Source: CAYQTE01 sp964420285
GTDB lineage: Bacteria; Planctomycetota; Phycisphaerae; Tepidisphaerales; Tepidisphaeraceae
Length of the DNA stretch: 35,620 nucleotides
Direction: 5' to 3'
NCBI GenBank assembly: GCA_964420285.1
Contig: CAYQTE010000051.1
Coordinates: 1-35,620 of the forward strand
The notes beneath the pieces are model-generated. The model made no database searches. It had not been told where the DNA came from and was given only the letters and a program-made list of their open reading frames with translations. A program made the position numbers and the translations under genes. This document shows positions 1 through 7,376 of this stretch, piece after piece. How positions within the stretch are numbered: position 1 is the stretch's first letter; each line of letters begins with the position of its first letter.

Positions 1-45
1 TTGTCGAGAGATTAAGTAGGGAATTGCCCGGCGGGCCAATTTGGC

Positions 46-226
46 GCGCCCAGATCGCACTCGGGCGCGCGAAATTCATACCAAGTTCCAACTTCTGCGG
101 GCGAAGTTCGAACTTTTTTGGCACGTTTTGAGGCATTTTCGGGCACGATTCTCGATCCAAACCTCATTATTGGGCTGAAAGACGGGGGTGGGCCAAGGGG
201 CAACGATGGCCACTTTTTGTCGTATG
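46..226 (+). repeat. Dispersed repeat, copy A (diverged)
   Basis: A non-coding stretch that aligns by eye with 25737-25941 in the same orientation. Shared anchors are GCGCCCAGA, CCAAGTTC, GGCAC-TTTTGAG and GGCTGAAA-CGGGGGTG. Two ungapped blocks match at about 30/42 and 36/48 positions. On the minus strand both copies can be read as a similar peptide, but mismatches hit all codon positions, so a non-coding repeat is more likely than a gene. Confidence 0.6.
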
Positions 227-259
227 CGCAGGCCGGGGAGAGAATTAGCGATCGAAAGC

Positions 260-1105
260 CTAATTCCGTTGCGGGCCGCCGCGGTCGGTTTGTTGGGGCG
301 GGGAGTCGGCCGGGTCGCTGGGCGGGGGTTCGACAAACTGGATCGACTCCGGAAGCGGGGCCTTGTCCAGGCCGGGCTTGAGACGGAAACGGATGTTGGG
401 CAATCGCAGGACCGCCTGGCGCAGGGCCTGTTCCCAGCGGTTGCGGATCTTGGCCAGGTCGGAATCGTCGGCGTCGAAGCGGCGCTGGTGCGTGATGTCC
501 AGGCTGTCGGCTTCATAGGCCAGCAAGTCGATCGGCGGGCCGACGGTGACGTTGGACTTCATCGTCGAATCCAGACTGAGCAGTGCGTACTTGGCGGCCT
601 CCTCGAGAGTCGTGCGATCGTAGCGGATTCCGCGATCGAGAATGGGCCGGCCGTATTTGGTCTCGCCGATTTGCAGATACGGCGATTCGACGGTGGCCTG
701 GAGCGGGTTGCCCTGGGGATAGATGAGGAACAGGCCGGGTTCTTCGCCTTTGATCTGCCCGCCGAGGATGAGATTGACGTTGAATTTGTAATCGTCGCGT
801 TCGAGGGCCGGGCGGTCGATTTCGGCGACGCGACGAACCTGTTCGCCGACGGCGCGAGCGGCGTCGTAGAGGTTGGCGACGGTCGCCAGGCCCGTGCCGG
901 CATCGAAATCACGGCGGAGCAGGGTGATGATCGACTGGGTACACGACAGGCTGCCGCTGGAGAGCAGGATCAGCGCCCGCTCGCCGGGCTGGACGAAGGT
1001 GTGCATTTTGCGGCAGGTGTTGACCTGGTCGTACCCGGCGTTGGTCCGCGAATCGGCCGCCATCACCAGGCCGCGTTTTGTGACGATTCCAAGGCAATAG
1101 GTCAT
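260..1105 (-). CDS. Anbu-type proteasome-like peptidase (COG3484 family)
   Basis: 281 aa. The N-terminus MTYCLGIVTKRGLVMAADSR is typical of Anbu (ancestral beta subunit), a bacterial relative of HslV and the 20S proteasome beta subunit. After loss of Met, Thr1 would be the N-terminal nucleophile, with Asp17 and Lys32 at the expected positions of the catalytic set (established for the family). The protein is expected to be cytoplasmic and self-compartmentalising. It ends in a Pro/Ser/Gln-rich tail of about 25 residues beyond the usual fold. Anbu genes often sit with ATP-grasp, alpha-E and transglutaminase-like genes; none are seen here, although the window ends 259 bp downstream of its stop. 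The start is the ATG at 1105, preceded by a TAGACT box 6 nt upstream and no Shine-Dalgarno. Confidence 0.88.
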   Translation of the reverse strand: MTYCLGIVTKRGLVMAADSRTNAGYDQVNTCRKMHTFVQPGERALILLSSGSLSCTQSIITLLRRDFDAGTGLATVANLYDAARAVGEQVRRVAEIDRPALERDDYKFNVNLILGGQIKGEEPGLFLIYPQGNPLQATVESPYLQIGETKYGRPILDRGIRYDRTTLEEAAKYALLSLDSTMKSNVTVGPPIDLLAYEADSLDITHQRRFDADDSDLAKIRNRWEQALRQAVLRLPNIRFRLKPGLDKAPLPESIQFVEPPPSDPADSPPQQTDRGGPQRN

Positions 1106-1111
1106 GATCAG

Positions 1112-1139
1112 AGTCTAACAGATTTACGATTTGAGCCAA
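1112..1139 (-). promoter_or_regulatory. Candidate leaderless promoter of the Anbu gene
   Basis: On the minus strand TTGGCT (1134-1139), a 16-nt spacer and TAGACT (1112-1117) lie directly upstream of the ATG, with 6 nt between the -10 box and the start codon. Transcription would begin at or next to the ATG. Read by eye. Confidence 0.45.
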
Positions 1140-1214
1140 CAGAGAAGGAACACGCGCCGGGCCAAACGGAGATCGCGGACGGGTGCGGATGAACGTGAGT
1201 GCGCGAGGGAGCGA

Positions 1215-1496
1215 CTACAGCAACGCGAAGTCGATTCGCTTACCCAGGAGGCCGGCGACCTTGGCCATCGTGTTGAGCGTGATTGACGTGTTCGTCGGAT
1301 CAAGCAGGCGGTCGATCCCCGTGCGGCTGGTCTTGAGACGCCGGGCCATTTCCGCCTTGGATATCTTCTGCTGGCTCATGGCCTTTTCAAGCTCACGAGC
1401 CAGTTTGAACTTGATTGCCGACGCCCGGCATTCTTCGAGCAGACCTTCGGCGGCAAGGAAGTCGTCGAAACTGGATCCCAAGTGCTTTTTTTTCAT
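1215..1496 (-). CDS. HigA-type antitoxin, XRE/Cro helix-turn-helix
   Basis: 93 aa. A helix-turn-helix of XRE type spans about residues 40-85 (ISKAEMARRLKTSRTGIDRLL, then an NTMAKVAGLLGKRID helix). It lies 8 nt downstream of the toxin gene at 1505-1849 on the same strand, the toxin-first order usual for HigBA. By family analogy it binds and neutralises the toxin and represses the shared promoter. The ATG at 1496 has only a weak purine stretch ahead of it, so translation is probably coupled to the toxin gene. Confidence 0.8.
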   Translation of the reverse strand: MKKKHLGSSFDDFLAAEGLLEECRASAIKFKLARELEKAMSQQKISKAEMARRLKTSRTGIDRLLDPTNTSITLNTMAKVAGLLGKRIDFALL

Positions 1497-1504
1497 GGCC
1501 TTAC

Positions 1505-1849
1505 CTACTGCAACTGACGCTTCCGCCTCAACGCCAGATCGAGTTCATGGGCGGGTGTTCGTTGTGTCTTCTTGATGAAGCCGTGTAACAAGACCATCGT
1601 TCGGCCTTCAACGCAGAAGATAACTCTGCCAATTCTGCCACTCAGCCGAGACCGCACTTCCCAAAGCCCGCCGCCCAGGCCGCCAACCAGCGGCTTGCCA
1701 ATGGGCCAGCAGAATTGGACCTTCAAGATGTCTTCGCCAATGGTCTTGCGATCCTGCTTCGACAAGGACAGCAACCACTCCCTCACCGGTTCGTTGCCGA
1801 TCTCAGTTCGGAAAAACAGTACATCGAGTTTCTTTTCACCATCACTCAT
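1505..1849 (-). CDS. HigB/Gp49-like toxin of RelE superfamily
   Basis: 114 aa. The protein begins LDVLFFRTEIGNEPVREWLLSL and contains GLGGGLWEVRSRLSGRIGRVIFCVEGR and LLHGFIKKTQRTPAHELDLA, the pattern of phage-derived Gp49-like (HigB) toxins. These are usually ribosome-dependent mRNA interferases (family knowledge). The gene precedes its XRE antitoxin and is divergent from the YyaL-type gene. The ATG at 1849 is used because the conserved LFF(R)TE segment follows after eight residues. TTGACC (1873-1878) and TACACT (1850-1855) are spaced by 17 nt just upstream, but the -10 hexamer abuts the ATG, so the exact start could be later. Confidence 0.82.
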   Translation of the reverse strand: MSDGEKKLDVLFFRTEIGNEPVREWLLSLSKQDRKTIGEDILKVQFCWPIGKPLVGGLGGGLWEVRSRLSGRIGRVIFCVEGRTMVLLHGFIKKTQRTPAHELDLALRRKRQLQ

Positions 1850-1878
1850 AGTGTACCATAATTTGTGCGCCGGGTCAA
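1850..1878 (-). promoter_or_regulatory. Candidate promoter of the HigBA pair
   Basis: On the minus strand TTGACC (1873-1878), 17 nt, TACACT (1850-1855). The -10 hexamer touches the annotated ATG, so either the hexamer or the start is slightly misplaced. Confidence 0.35.
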
Positions 1879-1972
1879 TCGCGTACGATTCACTTTAGCC
1901 GAAGGCCCAGGGCAAACGTAATCCGCGACCTCCTGCCCGGCGATCGTCTCGCCGGGTCGATTGAGCCGGGGC

Positions 1973-1978
1973 TATGAT
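1973..1978 (+). promoter_or_regulatory. -10 box (TATGAT) of the YyaL-type gene, leaderless
   Basis: TATGAT followed by ACCAGC and then ATG at 1985. The same TATGATACCANCATG arrangement occurs before smpB. There is no Shine-Dalgarno and no clear -35. Confidence 0.5.
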
Positions 1979-1984
1979 ACCAGC

Positions 1985-4279
1985 ATGGGAGACCCGGCGA
2001 CCGACGCGATCAAACCGCCAGAGCGCAAACCCAACCGCCTGGCCGGGGAGACATCGCCGTATCTTTTGCAGCATGCGCACAATCCGGTCGATTGGTGGCC
2101 GTGGGGGCCGGAGGCGTTTGCCGAGGCGCGGCGGTTGGGCCGGCCGGTGTTTCTCTCTGTTGGGTACAGCACGTGTTATTGGTGTCACGTGATGGAGCGG
2201 CAGTGCTTTGAGAACGAGGCGATCGCGGAGCTGATGAATCAGCGGGTGGTGAGCATCAAGGTGGATCGGGAGGAGCGGCCGGATATCGATCAGTTGTACA
2301 TGTCGTTCGTGCAGCTTTCGACGGGGCAGGGCGGCTGGCCGATGAGCGTGTTTCTGACGGGCGACGGGATGCCGTTTTACGGGGGGACGTATTTTCCACC
2401 GGATGATGCCTACGGCCGGCCGGGATTCGCCCGCGTGGTGACGGCGGTGGCGGAATCGTATCGGGCGCGACGGGCGGCGGTTGAGGAATCGGCAAGTCAG
2501 GCCGTGGAGGTGTTGCGCAGCGCCGCGCAACCGAGCGCGCCGGCACAGGCGATCGTGGTTGATGAGAGTTGGGTGCAGGGTTTGATCGATCGCTGCACGG
2601 TCGAATACGACACGGTGCATGGCGGGTTCGGCACAGCGCCGAAATTTCCGCGGCAGACGCTGCTGGAACTGCTGCTGGTGCATAACCGCCGGCAGAACGA
2701 TCCGGTCCTTTTGGGCATGGTGCTGAGCAGCCTGGACGCGATGGCTCGCGGCGGAATCCGCGACCATCTTGGCGGCGGATTTCATCGTTACAGCACCGAT
2801 GAGAAATGGCTGGTCCCGCATTTTGAGATCATGCTCTACGACAACGCCATGCTGGCCTGGCTGTATGTCGAAGCGTTTGCCCAGACGAGGGAAACGCGAT
2901 TCGCCACGGTGGCATGCGGCATTTTCGATTTCGTCCTCCGCGAGATGACCGGGCCGGGCGGCGAATTCTTTACGGCCATTGACGCCGAAGTGGATGGCGT
3001 GGAGGGCCAGTCGTATCTCTGGACGGAAGCCGAGGTTGAAGCCGTTCTGGGTCTGGATGATGCCCGCCTGTTCAATCGCATCTATGCACTGGACGACGGG
3101 CCGAATTTCGCCGATCCGCATCACGGCGGCGGCGTGGCCGATCGCAACGTGCTGCATCGCCCGCAGGAGCCGGAAGACGCCGCGCGGGATTTGAATGTCG
3201 CGCCGGCGGAGTTGGAAGATCGTCTTGGGGTGATGCGAGATAAACTCCTTGCCGCGCGAAAAGAGAGAAAGCAGCCCATTCTCGATACCAAAGTGTTGAC
3301 AGGTTGGAACGGCCTGATGATCCGCGCATTGGCCTACGGCGGGCAGGTGTTGTCGGATCAGAAATACCTCGCCGCCGCCGAGCGAGCGGCGGATTGGCTG
3401 CTGAAAAATCACCGCGACCCGGCCGGCGGGCTTATCCATACCAGCCGCGATGGGCGGGCCAAAGGTGAGGCGTTCCTGGATGATTACGCGATGTTGATCC
3501 AGTCGCTGCTGGCCCTGGAAGCCGCCGGCAATTCCACGCGAGGCGTGCAGGCGCAGCAACTGGCCGATCGCATGCTCAGGGAATTTGGCCCGTCGCCCGG
3601 CGGTGCGCTCTATTTCACCGGCCAGCGCGCCGATGACTTATCCGTGCGGCAGATCGTGGGTACGGACAGCCCGCTTCCCAGCGGGAATGCGGTGGCGGCC
3701 AGCGCACTGATCGACATGGGGCGTCACGAAGCCGCGTGGGCAATCATTCGTGCCTTCGCCGGCACGCTATCCCAGAGCGGCGACGGCATGAATGCGATGG
3801 TCCAGGCGGCGTGGCTTTATGTCACCACTTTCGGCGCCATGACCGCGGACGTGCCTGACGCAATGGATCGCGCGCCGGGTGCGGCCGGGAAGTCCCAAGC
3901 CGTGTCGCTGAGCGCCAAGTGGATCGATCCACGGAATCTGCTTGTAACGGCTGTCATCGCGCCCGGATATCACATCAATGCCGCCGAGCCCGCTGCGGGT
4001 TTGATTGCCACGCGGCTGACCGTGGCCGGCGACACTGCCGCGGATTCGCAGGTTCTCGCGGCCGCCGTCGAGCGGATCGATTATCCGCCGGGATCGGAAA
4101 GAGCATTCGCGTTTGCCGATGCGCCGCTGGTCGTCTACGAGAACGACGTTGAGATCGGCGTGACGTTCAAGAAAGCGATGATCGGCAATCCGGCCATTGT
4201 GGTGAGCCTGAGTTATCAGGCGTGTACGAGCGGTGAATGCCAGCAGCCGGCGACGGCGCGGTTTCGCGTGGCGAGTTAA
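1985..4279 (+). CDS. YyaL/DUF255 thioredoxin-fold protein with C-terminal DsbD-N-like domain
   Basis: 764 aa from the ATG at 1985; an in-frame TTG at 1961 is less likely because the -10 box lies between them. Residues about 15-180 are the DUF255 thioredoxin-like domain (NRLAGETSPYLLQHAHNPVDW, then YSTCYWCHVM with Cys64 and Cys67). The middle, to about 630, is the alpha/alpha-barrel-like region usual in YyaL/SPATA20 proteins. The last 120 residues add PGYHINAAEP and YQACTSGECQQPA, which match the N-terminal domain of DsbD and give a second cysteine pair. The function of the YyaL family is poorly defined, so a thiol-redox role is inferred. No signal peptide is visible, which makes a normally periplasmic DsbD-N domain at this end unexpected. 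Confidence 0.88.
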   Translation: MGDPATDAIKPPERKPNRLAGETSPYLLQHAHNPVDWWPWGPEAFAEARRLGRPVFLSVGYSTCYWCHVMERQCFENEAIAELMNQRVVSIKVDREERPDIDQLYMSFVQLSTGQGGWPMSVFLTGDGMPFYGGTYFPPDDAYGRPGFARVVTAVAESYRARRAAVEESASQAVEVLRSAAQPSAPAQAIVVDESWVQGLIDRCTVEYDTVHGGFGTAPKFPRQTLLELLLVHNRRQNDPVLLGMVLSSLDAMARGGIRDHLGGGFHRYSTDEKWLVPHFEIMLYDNAMLAWLYVEAFAQTRETRFATVACGIFDFVLREMTGPGGEFFTAIDAEVDGVEGQSYLWTEAEVEAVLGLDDARLFNRIYALDDGPNFADPHHGGGVADRNVLHRPQEPEDAARDLNVAPAELEDRLGVMRDKLLAARKERKQPILDTKVLTGWNGLMIRALAYGGQVLSDQKYLAAAERAADWLLKNHRDPAGGLIHTSRDGRAKGEAFLDDYAMLIQSLLALEAAGNSTRGVQAQQLADRMLREFGPSPGGALYFTGQRADDLSVRQIVGTDSPLPSGNAVAASALIDMGRHEAAWAIIRAFAGTLSQSGDGMNAMVQAAWLYVTTFGAMTADVPDAMDRAPGAAGKSQAVSLSAKWIDPRNLLVTAVIAPGYHINAAEPAAGLIATRLTVAGDTAADSQVLAAAVERIDYPPGSERAFAFADAPLVVYENDVEIGVTFKKAMIGNPAIVVSLSYQACTSGECQQPATARFRVAS

Positions 4280-4292
4280 TAAATGCAAATTT

Positions 4293-4424
4293 ACCGCAAT
4301 GACGCCAAGACGCTGAGGTGGAAGATACCTTGAAGAATCCGGCGGCGGAATTCAGGTAAATGTCATTGCGACCTGGCCATTCTCGGCAGTGATTTTCTTC
4401 TTTGCGTCATCGCGACTTTGCGGT
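4293..4424. repeat. Long imperfect inverted repeat, arms with 9-nt period
   Basis: The left arm 4293-4320 and right arm 4397-4424 are complementary at roughly three quarters of 28 positions. The arms are built from a GACGC(C)AA-type unit repeating about every 9 nt, and are separated by 76 nt. The element fills the gap between the YyaL-type gene and smpB, ending 19 nt before the smpB -10 box. Similar elements lie at 5659-5715, 9219-9304 and 26474-26550. Confidence 0.6.
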
Positions 4425-4443
4425 TTATTCTCTCTTTCGATTG

Positions 4444-4449
4444 TATGAT
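4444..4449 (+). promoter_or_regulatory. -10 box (TATGAT) of smpB, leaderless
   Basis: TATGAT, then ACCACC, then the smpB ATG at 4456. The spacing is 6 nt, with no Shine-Dalgarno. Confidence 0.5.
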
Positions 4450-4455
4450 ACCACC

Positions 4456-4926
4456 ATGAAAGATGGCTCGCGCCAAACCGCCGCTCCGCGCATCGCCAAT
4501 CGCGCGGCGTTCCACGATTTCTTCATCGAGGCCAAGCTCGAATGCGGCATCGCACTGGTCGGCAGCGAGGTCAAATCGTTGCGGCTGGGACATTGCCAGC
4601 TCAAGGAGAGCTTCGCCCGCATCGACGGCCGGGAACTGTTCCTTTACGGCTGCCACATCGATCCATACGCCAACGCCTCGACCTACAACCACGATCCGGT
4701 CCGCCCGCGCAAGCTGCTGGTCCACCGCCGTGAACTGCGCAAACTGGAAGAATCCGTCGATCGCGGCGGGATGACGCTGATACCGCTGGCGGTCTATTTC
4801 AAGGACGGCCGGGCCAAAGTCGAACTGGGCGTTGCCCACGGCAAGAAACAGCACGACAAGCGCGACAGCATCAAGCGCCGCGAACAAGACCGCGACATCC
4901 GCCGAGCCATGACCCGGCGGGAATGA
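4456..4926 (+). CDS. smpB: SsrA-binding protein SmpB
   Basis: 156 aa. Recognised by RAAFHDFFIEAKLECGIALVGSE, the SLRLGHCQLKESFARI strand, ELFLYGCHIDPY and the basic tail GKKQHDKRDSIKRREQDRDI. SmpB binds the tRNA-like domain of tmRNA and carries it into the A site of stalled ribosomes for trans-translation; the tmRNA gene itself is at 26060-26436. The ATG at 4456 is preferred over an upstream in-frame start at 4402, because that extension lies in the inverted repeat and the family starts near this Met. The glycerophosphodiesterase gene follows after one base, implying co-transcription. Confidence 0.96.
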   Translation: MKDGSRQTAAPRIANRAAFHDFFIEAKLECGIALVGSEVKSLRLGHCQLKESFARIDGRELFLYGCHIDPYANASTYNHDPVRPRKLLVHRRELRKLEESVDRGGMTLIPLAVYFKDGRAKVELGVAHGKKQHDKRDSIKRREQDRDIRRAMTRRE

Positions 4927-4927
4927 G

Positions 4928-5644
4928 ATGAATCATCAGCCTGAGATTATCGCGCATCGGGGTCGCGGGCCGTGGGGTTGGCCGGAGAATTCTGTCGAGG
5001 GGATGGAGGCATCGTGGGCGGCGGGGGTGCGGTGGGTGGAATGTGATGTGTGGGCCAGCGCCGACTGCGTGCCGGTGGTGATCCACGATGCGACACTGGA
5101 TAGGACGACGGATTTGACGGGCGCTGTGGCCGGGCGAACGTGGGATGAACTGAGCGGGGCGAATTTGCGCGATGCGGCGGGACGAGTAACCGAAGCGAAA
5201 TTGCCGACGTTGGAGCGGATGCTGTCGCGGATGCCGCTTGCGGGGGCGATGATGATCGAGATCAAATCGCCGGATGATCGGAAGTTGGTCGGGCGGGTTA
5301 TCAGCTTGACGCGAGATTTCCCCGGCCGGTGGACGATCCAGTCGTTCGATGAGCGGAATATGGCTCACGCAAGGGACTTGGGATTGGGGCCGGAACTGGG
5401 GCTGCTGGTCGAGGGCCGGGATGAACTGGCCGGGGCGATCGAGAGTCCGTGGGCGGCGGTGCGCATGGATTGGCAACTGGCTTCAGTCGAGATCGTGCAT
5501 GAATTGAAAGCCCGCGGAAAGCAAGTCGGGGTATGGACAGTGAACGAGGCGGCGGACATCGCGAACATGGCAAGGCTGGGGGTGGATCAGATCATTACGG
5601 ATGAGCCGATTGTCGCGATGAAGGTGCTTGCGGATTTGAAATAG
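4928..5644 (+). CDS. Glycerophosphodiester phosphodiesterase (GDPD family)
   Basis: 238 aa, cytoplasmic, with no signal peptide. The GDPD TIM-barrel signature is clear: IIAHRG with His10 and Arg11, PENS (Glu20), VECDV (Glu38, Asp40), IHD with His53, and IEIKS. C-terminal barrel strands read VGVWTVNE and GVDQIITDEP. It would hydrolyse glycerophosphodiesters to glycerol-3-phosphate and an alcohol, in phospholipid turnover. The start ATG is one base after the smpB stop, so translation is probably coupled. It is convergent with gltX; the inverted repeat at 5659-5715 lies between them. Confidence 0.92.
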   Translation: MNHQPEIIAHRGRGPWGWPENSVEGMEASWAAGVRWVECDVWASADCVPVVIHDATLDRTTDLTGAVAGRTWDELSGANLRDAAGRVTEAKLPTLERMLSRMPLAGAMMIEIKSPDDRKLVGRVISLTRDFPGRWTIQSFDERNMAHARDLGLGPELGLLVEGRDELAGAIESPWAAVRMDWQLASVEIVHELKARGKQVGVWTVNEAADIANMARLGVDQIITDEPIVAMKVLADLK

Positions 5645-5658
5645 AATTCAGATCTCAC

Positions 5659-5715
5659 GCGGAGCCGCGGAGTCGCTGAGGAGGAATTTCTACATCTGCG
5701 CCCCTGCGCCTCTGC
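5659..5715. terminator. Inverted repeat between convergent genes, probable bidirectional terminator
   Basis: The arms 5659-5676 and 5698-5715 match at 13 of 18 positions around a 21-nt loop. The arms consist of a 9-nt GCGGAGCC/GCAGAGGC-type unit. It lies between the stops of the GDPD gene and gltX. No strong T tract follows, so intrinsic termination is not proven. Confidence 0.5.
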
Positions 5716-5720
5716 GAGAG

Positions 5721-7370
5721 CTATTCTTTGACTTGAATTTCAAGGCAGCGCGCAATGCGGCTCAGCGTGCGGGATTTGCCCAGGAATTCCAATGTCTGAA
5801 AAATCGGCGGGCTCACTGTGCTGCCGCTGATGGCAAGGCGGATGGGCTGGGCGATGGTGCCGAGCTTTCGGCCGGTGGCGTCGCAATGGGATTTGATTGC
5901 CGCCTCGATCGTATGCGCGGTCCAGGGGTCGATCGAAGCTAATATCGATTGCGCGTCGGTCAGGGCAGTGCGGCCGTCGGGGTTGCCGAGAAGTTTCTTC
6001 ATGGCGGCTTGCGGGTAGGCGATCGCGTCGTCGGCCACGAAAAGGAAACCGGATTTGTCATCGACATCCCGCAGGATGTGCAGGCCGGCGTTCATGGCCA
6101 TCAGGTGGCCGATGCGATCTGAATCGGGAGCGGCGCCCTGCTGGGCGAGCTGCGTGAGCGGGGAACGGGGATTGACGGCCAGGAAATCGACCATGGCGTC
6201 GCAGGCGCGTTTTGGGGTGGCGGCGGCGAACGCTTCGGTGTTGAAGGCCAGAAGCTTCTCGCGGTTGAATTTCGCGTTGCTGTGGCCGATGTGTTCGAGG
6301 CTGAACAGGCGGATCATCTCGTCGATGGTCATGCGCTCGCGGTCGCCGCCGGGGGACCAGCCCAGCAGCGACAGGAAATTCAGCAGAACTTCCGGCAGAT
6401 ACCCGCTCTTGCGGAAATCGTGGACGAGGATTTCCGGGAGGTCTTCGGCTCGCAGGCCGATGATCGGCATGATCGCGGCGTGCTCGTTGGGATCAAGCTG
6501 ACGGGCGTCGTCCCCGAGCCATTTGCTTAGATGTTCAACCGGCAGCTTCGTGGCATCGGCAAGGGTGGCGATGGCATTGCCCGGCCGTTTGAGCCACATG
6601 TGCGTGTGGTGACGGACTTTCTTATCGCGATCGCGTTTGCCCATCTTCGAGCCATCGACATTGAGGATGACCGGAAGATGGGCGTAGATCGGCCGCATAT
6701 AGCCCAGCGCCTCCTGCAGGGCGATGTGATTGACGGTGTTGAGCAGGTGCTCCTGTCCGCGCAGGACGTGGGTGATATTCATCTCGGCATCGTCGACGAC
6801 GACGGCGAAATGATAAGTGGGCATGCCATCGCTCTTGCGGATGATGAAATCCTGCACCTCCGGCGCGGCGATGCCCTGATTGTGCCCCAGCACCGCATCG
6901 TCGAACCGCCAGTCGTGCGAGGGCATGGCGAAGCGGATGACGTGCGGGCGGCCTTCTGATTCATACGCGCGGATTTGCTCGTCGGTGAGGTTGGGCCGGC
7001 GATAACGGTATTGGCGGCGCGAGCGTTCGGCGATGTGGCGCTGGGCGTCGAGTTCCTCGGTTGTTTCCCATGCTTTGTACGCCAGGCCGCGATCGAGCAG
7101 GGTCTGGATGATGGCGTTGTAGATCGGCAGGCGATGCGACTGATAGACCAGTTCGGCGTTATCCCAGTTGAGGCCGAGCCAGCGGAGATCGTCAAGAAGC
7201 TGATCGACGGCGGCCTGGGTGCTGCGGGCGAGGTCGGTATCTTCGATGCGAAGGAGGAACTTGCCGCCGGTGTTGCGGGCCAGGAGCCAATTGAACAATG
7301 CGGTGCGCGCGCCGCCGACGTGAAGATAGCCGGTGGGCGAGGGTGCGAAGCGTGTGACGATGTTGGGCAT
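5721..7370 (-). CDS. gltX: Glutamyl-tRNA synthetase
   Basis: 549 aa class I synthetase. RFAPSPTGYLHVGGARTALF carries the HIGH motif as HVGG (17-20). The second signature is GSKMGKRD, with KMGKR at 242-246 in place of the usual KMSKR. RIEDTD, DDAEMNITHVLRGQEHL and FLSLLGWSPGG are all present, followed by the helical anticodon-binding domain. It charges tRNA-Glu; because gatB is in the same window, it may also charge tRNA-Gln for amidation (inference). It starts 6 nt after the pssA stop, with no good Shine-Dalgarno, and is probably the last gene of psd-pssA-gltX. Confidence 0.96.
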   Translation of the reverse strand: MPNIVTRFAPSPTGYLHVGGARTALFNWLLARNTGGKFLLRIEDTDLARSTQAAVDQLLDDLRWLGLNWDNAELVYQSHRLPIYNAIIQTLLDRGLAYKAWETTEELDAQRHIAERSRRQYRYRRPNLTDEQIRAYESEGRPHVIRFAMPSHDWRFDDAVLGHNQGIAAPEVQDFIIRKSDGMPTYHFAVVVDDAEMNITHVLRGQEHLLNTVNHIALQEALGYMRPIYAHLPVILNVDGSKMGKRDRDKKVRHHTHMWLKRPGNAIATLADATKLPVEHLSKWLGDDARQLDPNEHAAIMPIIGLRAEDLPEILVHDFRKSGYLPEVLLNFLSLLGWSPGGDRERMTIDEMIRLFSLEHIGHSNAKFNREKLLAFNTEAFAAATPKRACDAMVDFLAVNPRSPLTQLAQQGAAPDSDRIGHLMAMNAGLHILRDVDDKSGFLFVADDAIAYPQAAMKKLLGNPDGRTALTDAQSILASIDPWTAHTIEAAIKSHCDATGRKLGTIAQPIRLAISGSTVSPPIFQTLEFLGKSRTLSRIARCLEIQVKE

Positions 7371-7376
7371 GTTGAG

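Noticed and set aside
188..1192. 334-codon plus-strand open frame over the Anbu gene
   Set aside because: The opposite strand encodes a clear Anbu protein; this frame has no recognisable features.
1895..3559. 554-codon open frame antisense to the YyaL-type gene
   Set aside because: Rich in Arg, His and Pro as expected for a shadow of a GC-rich gene; no motifs.
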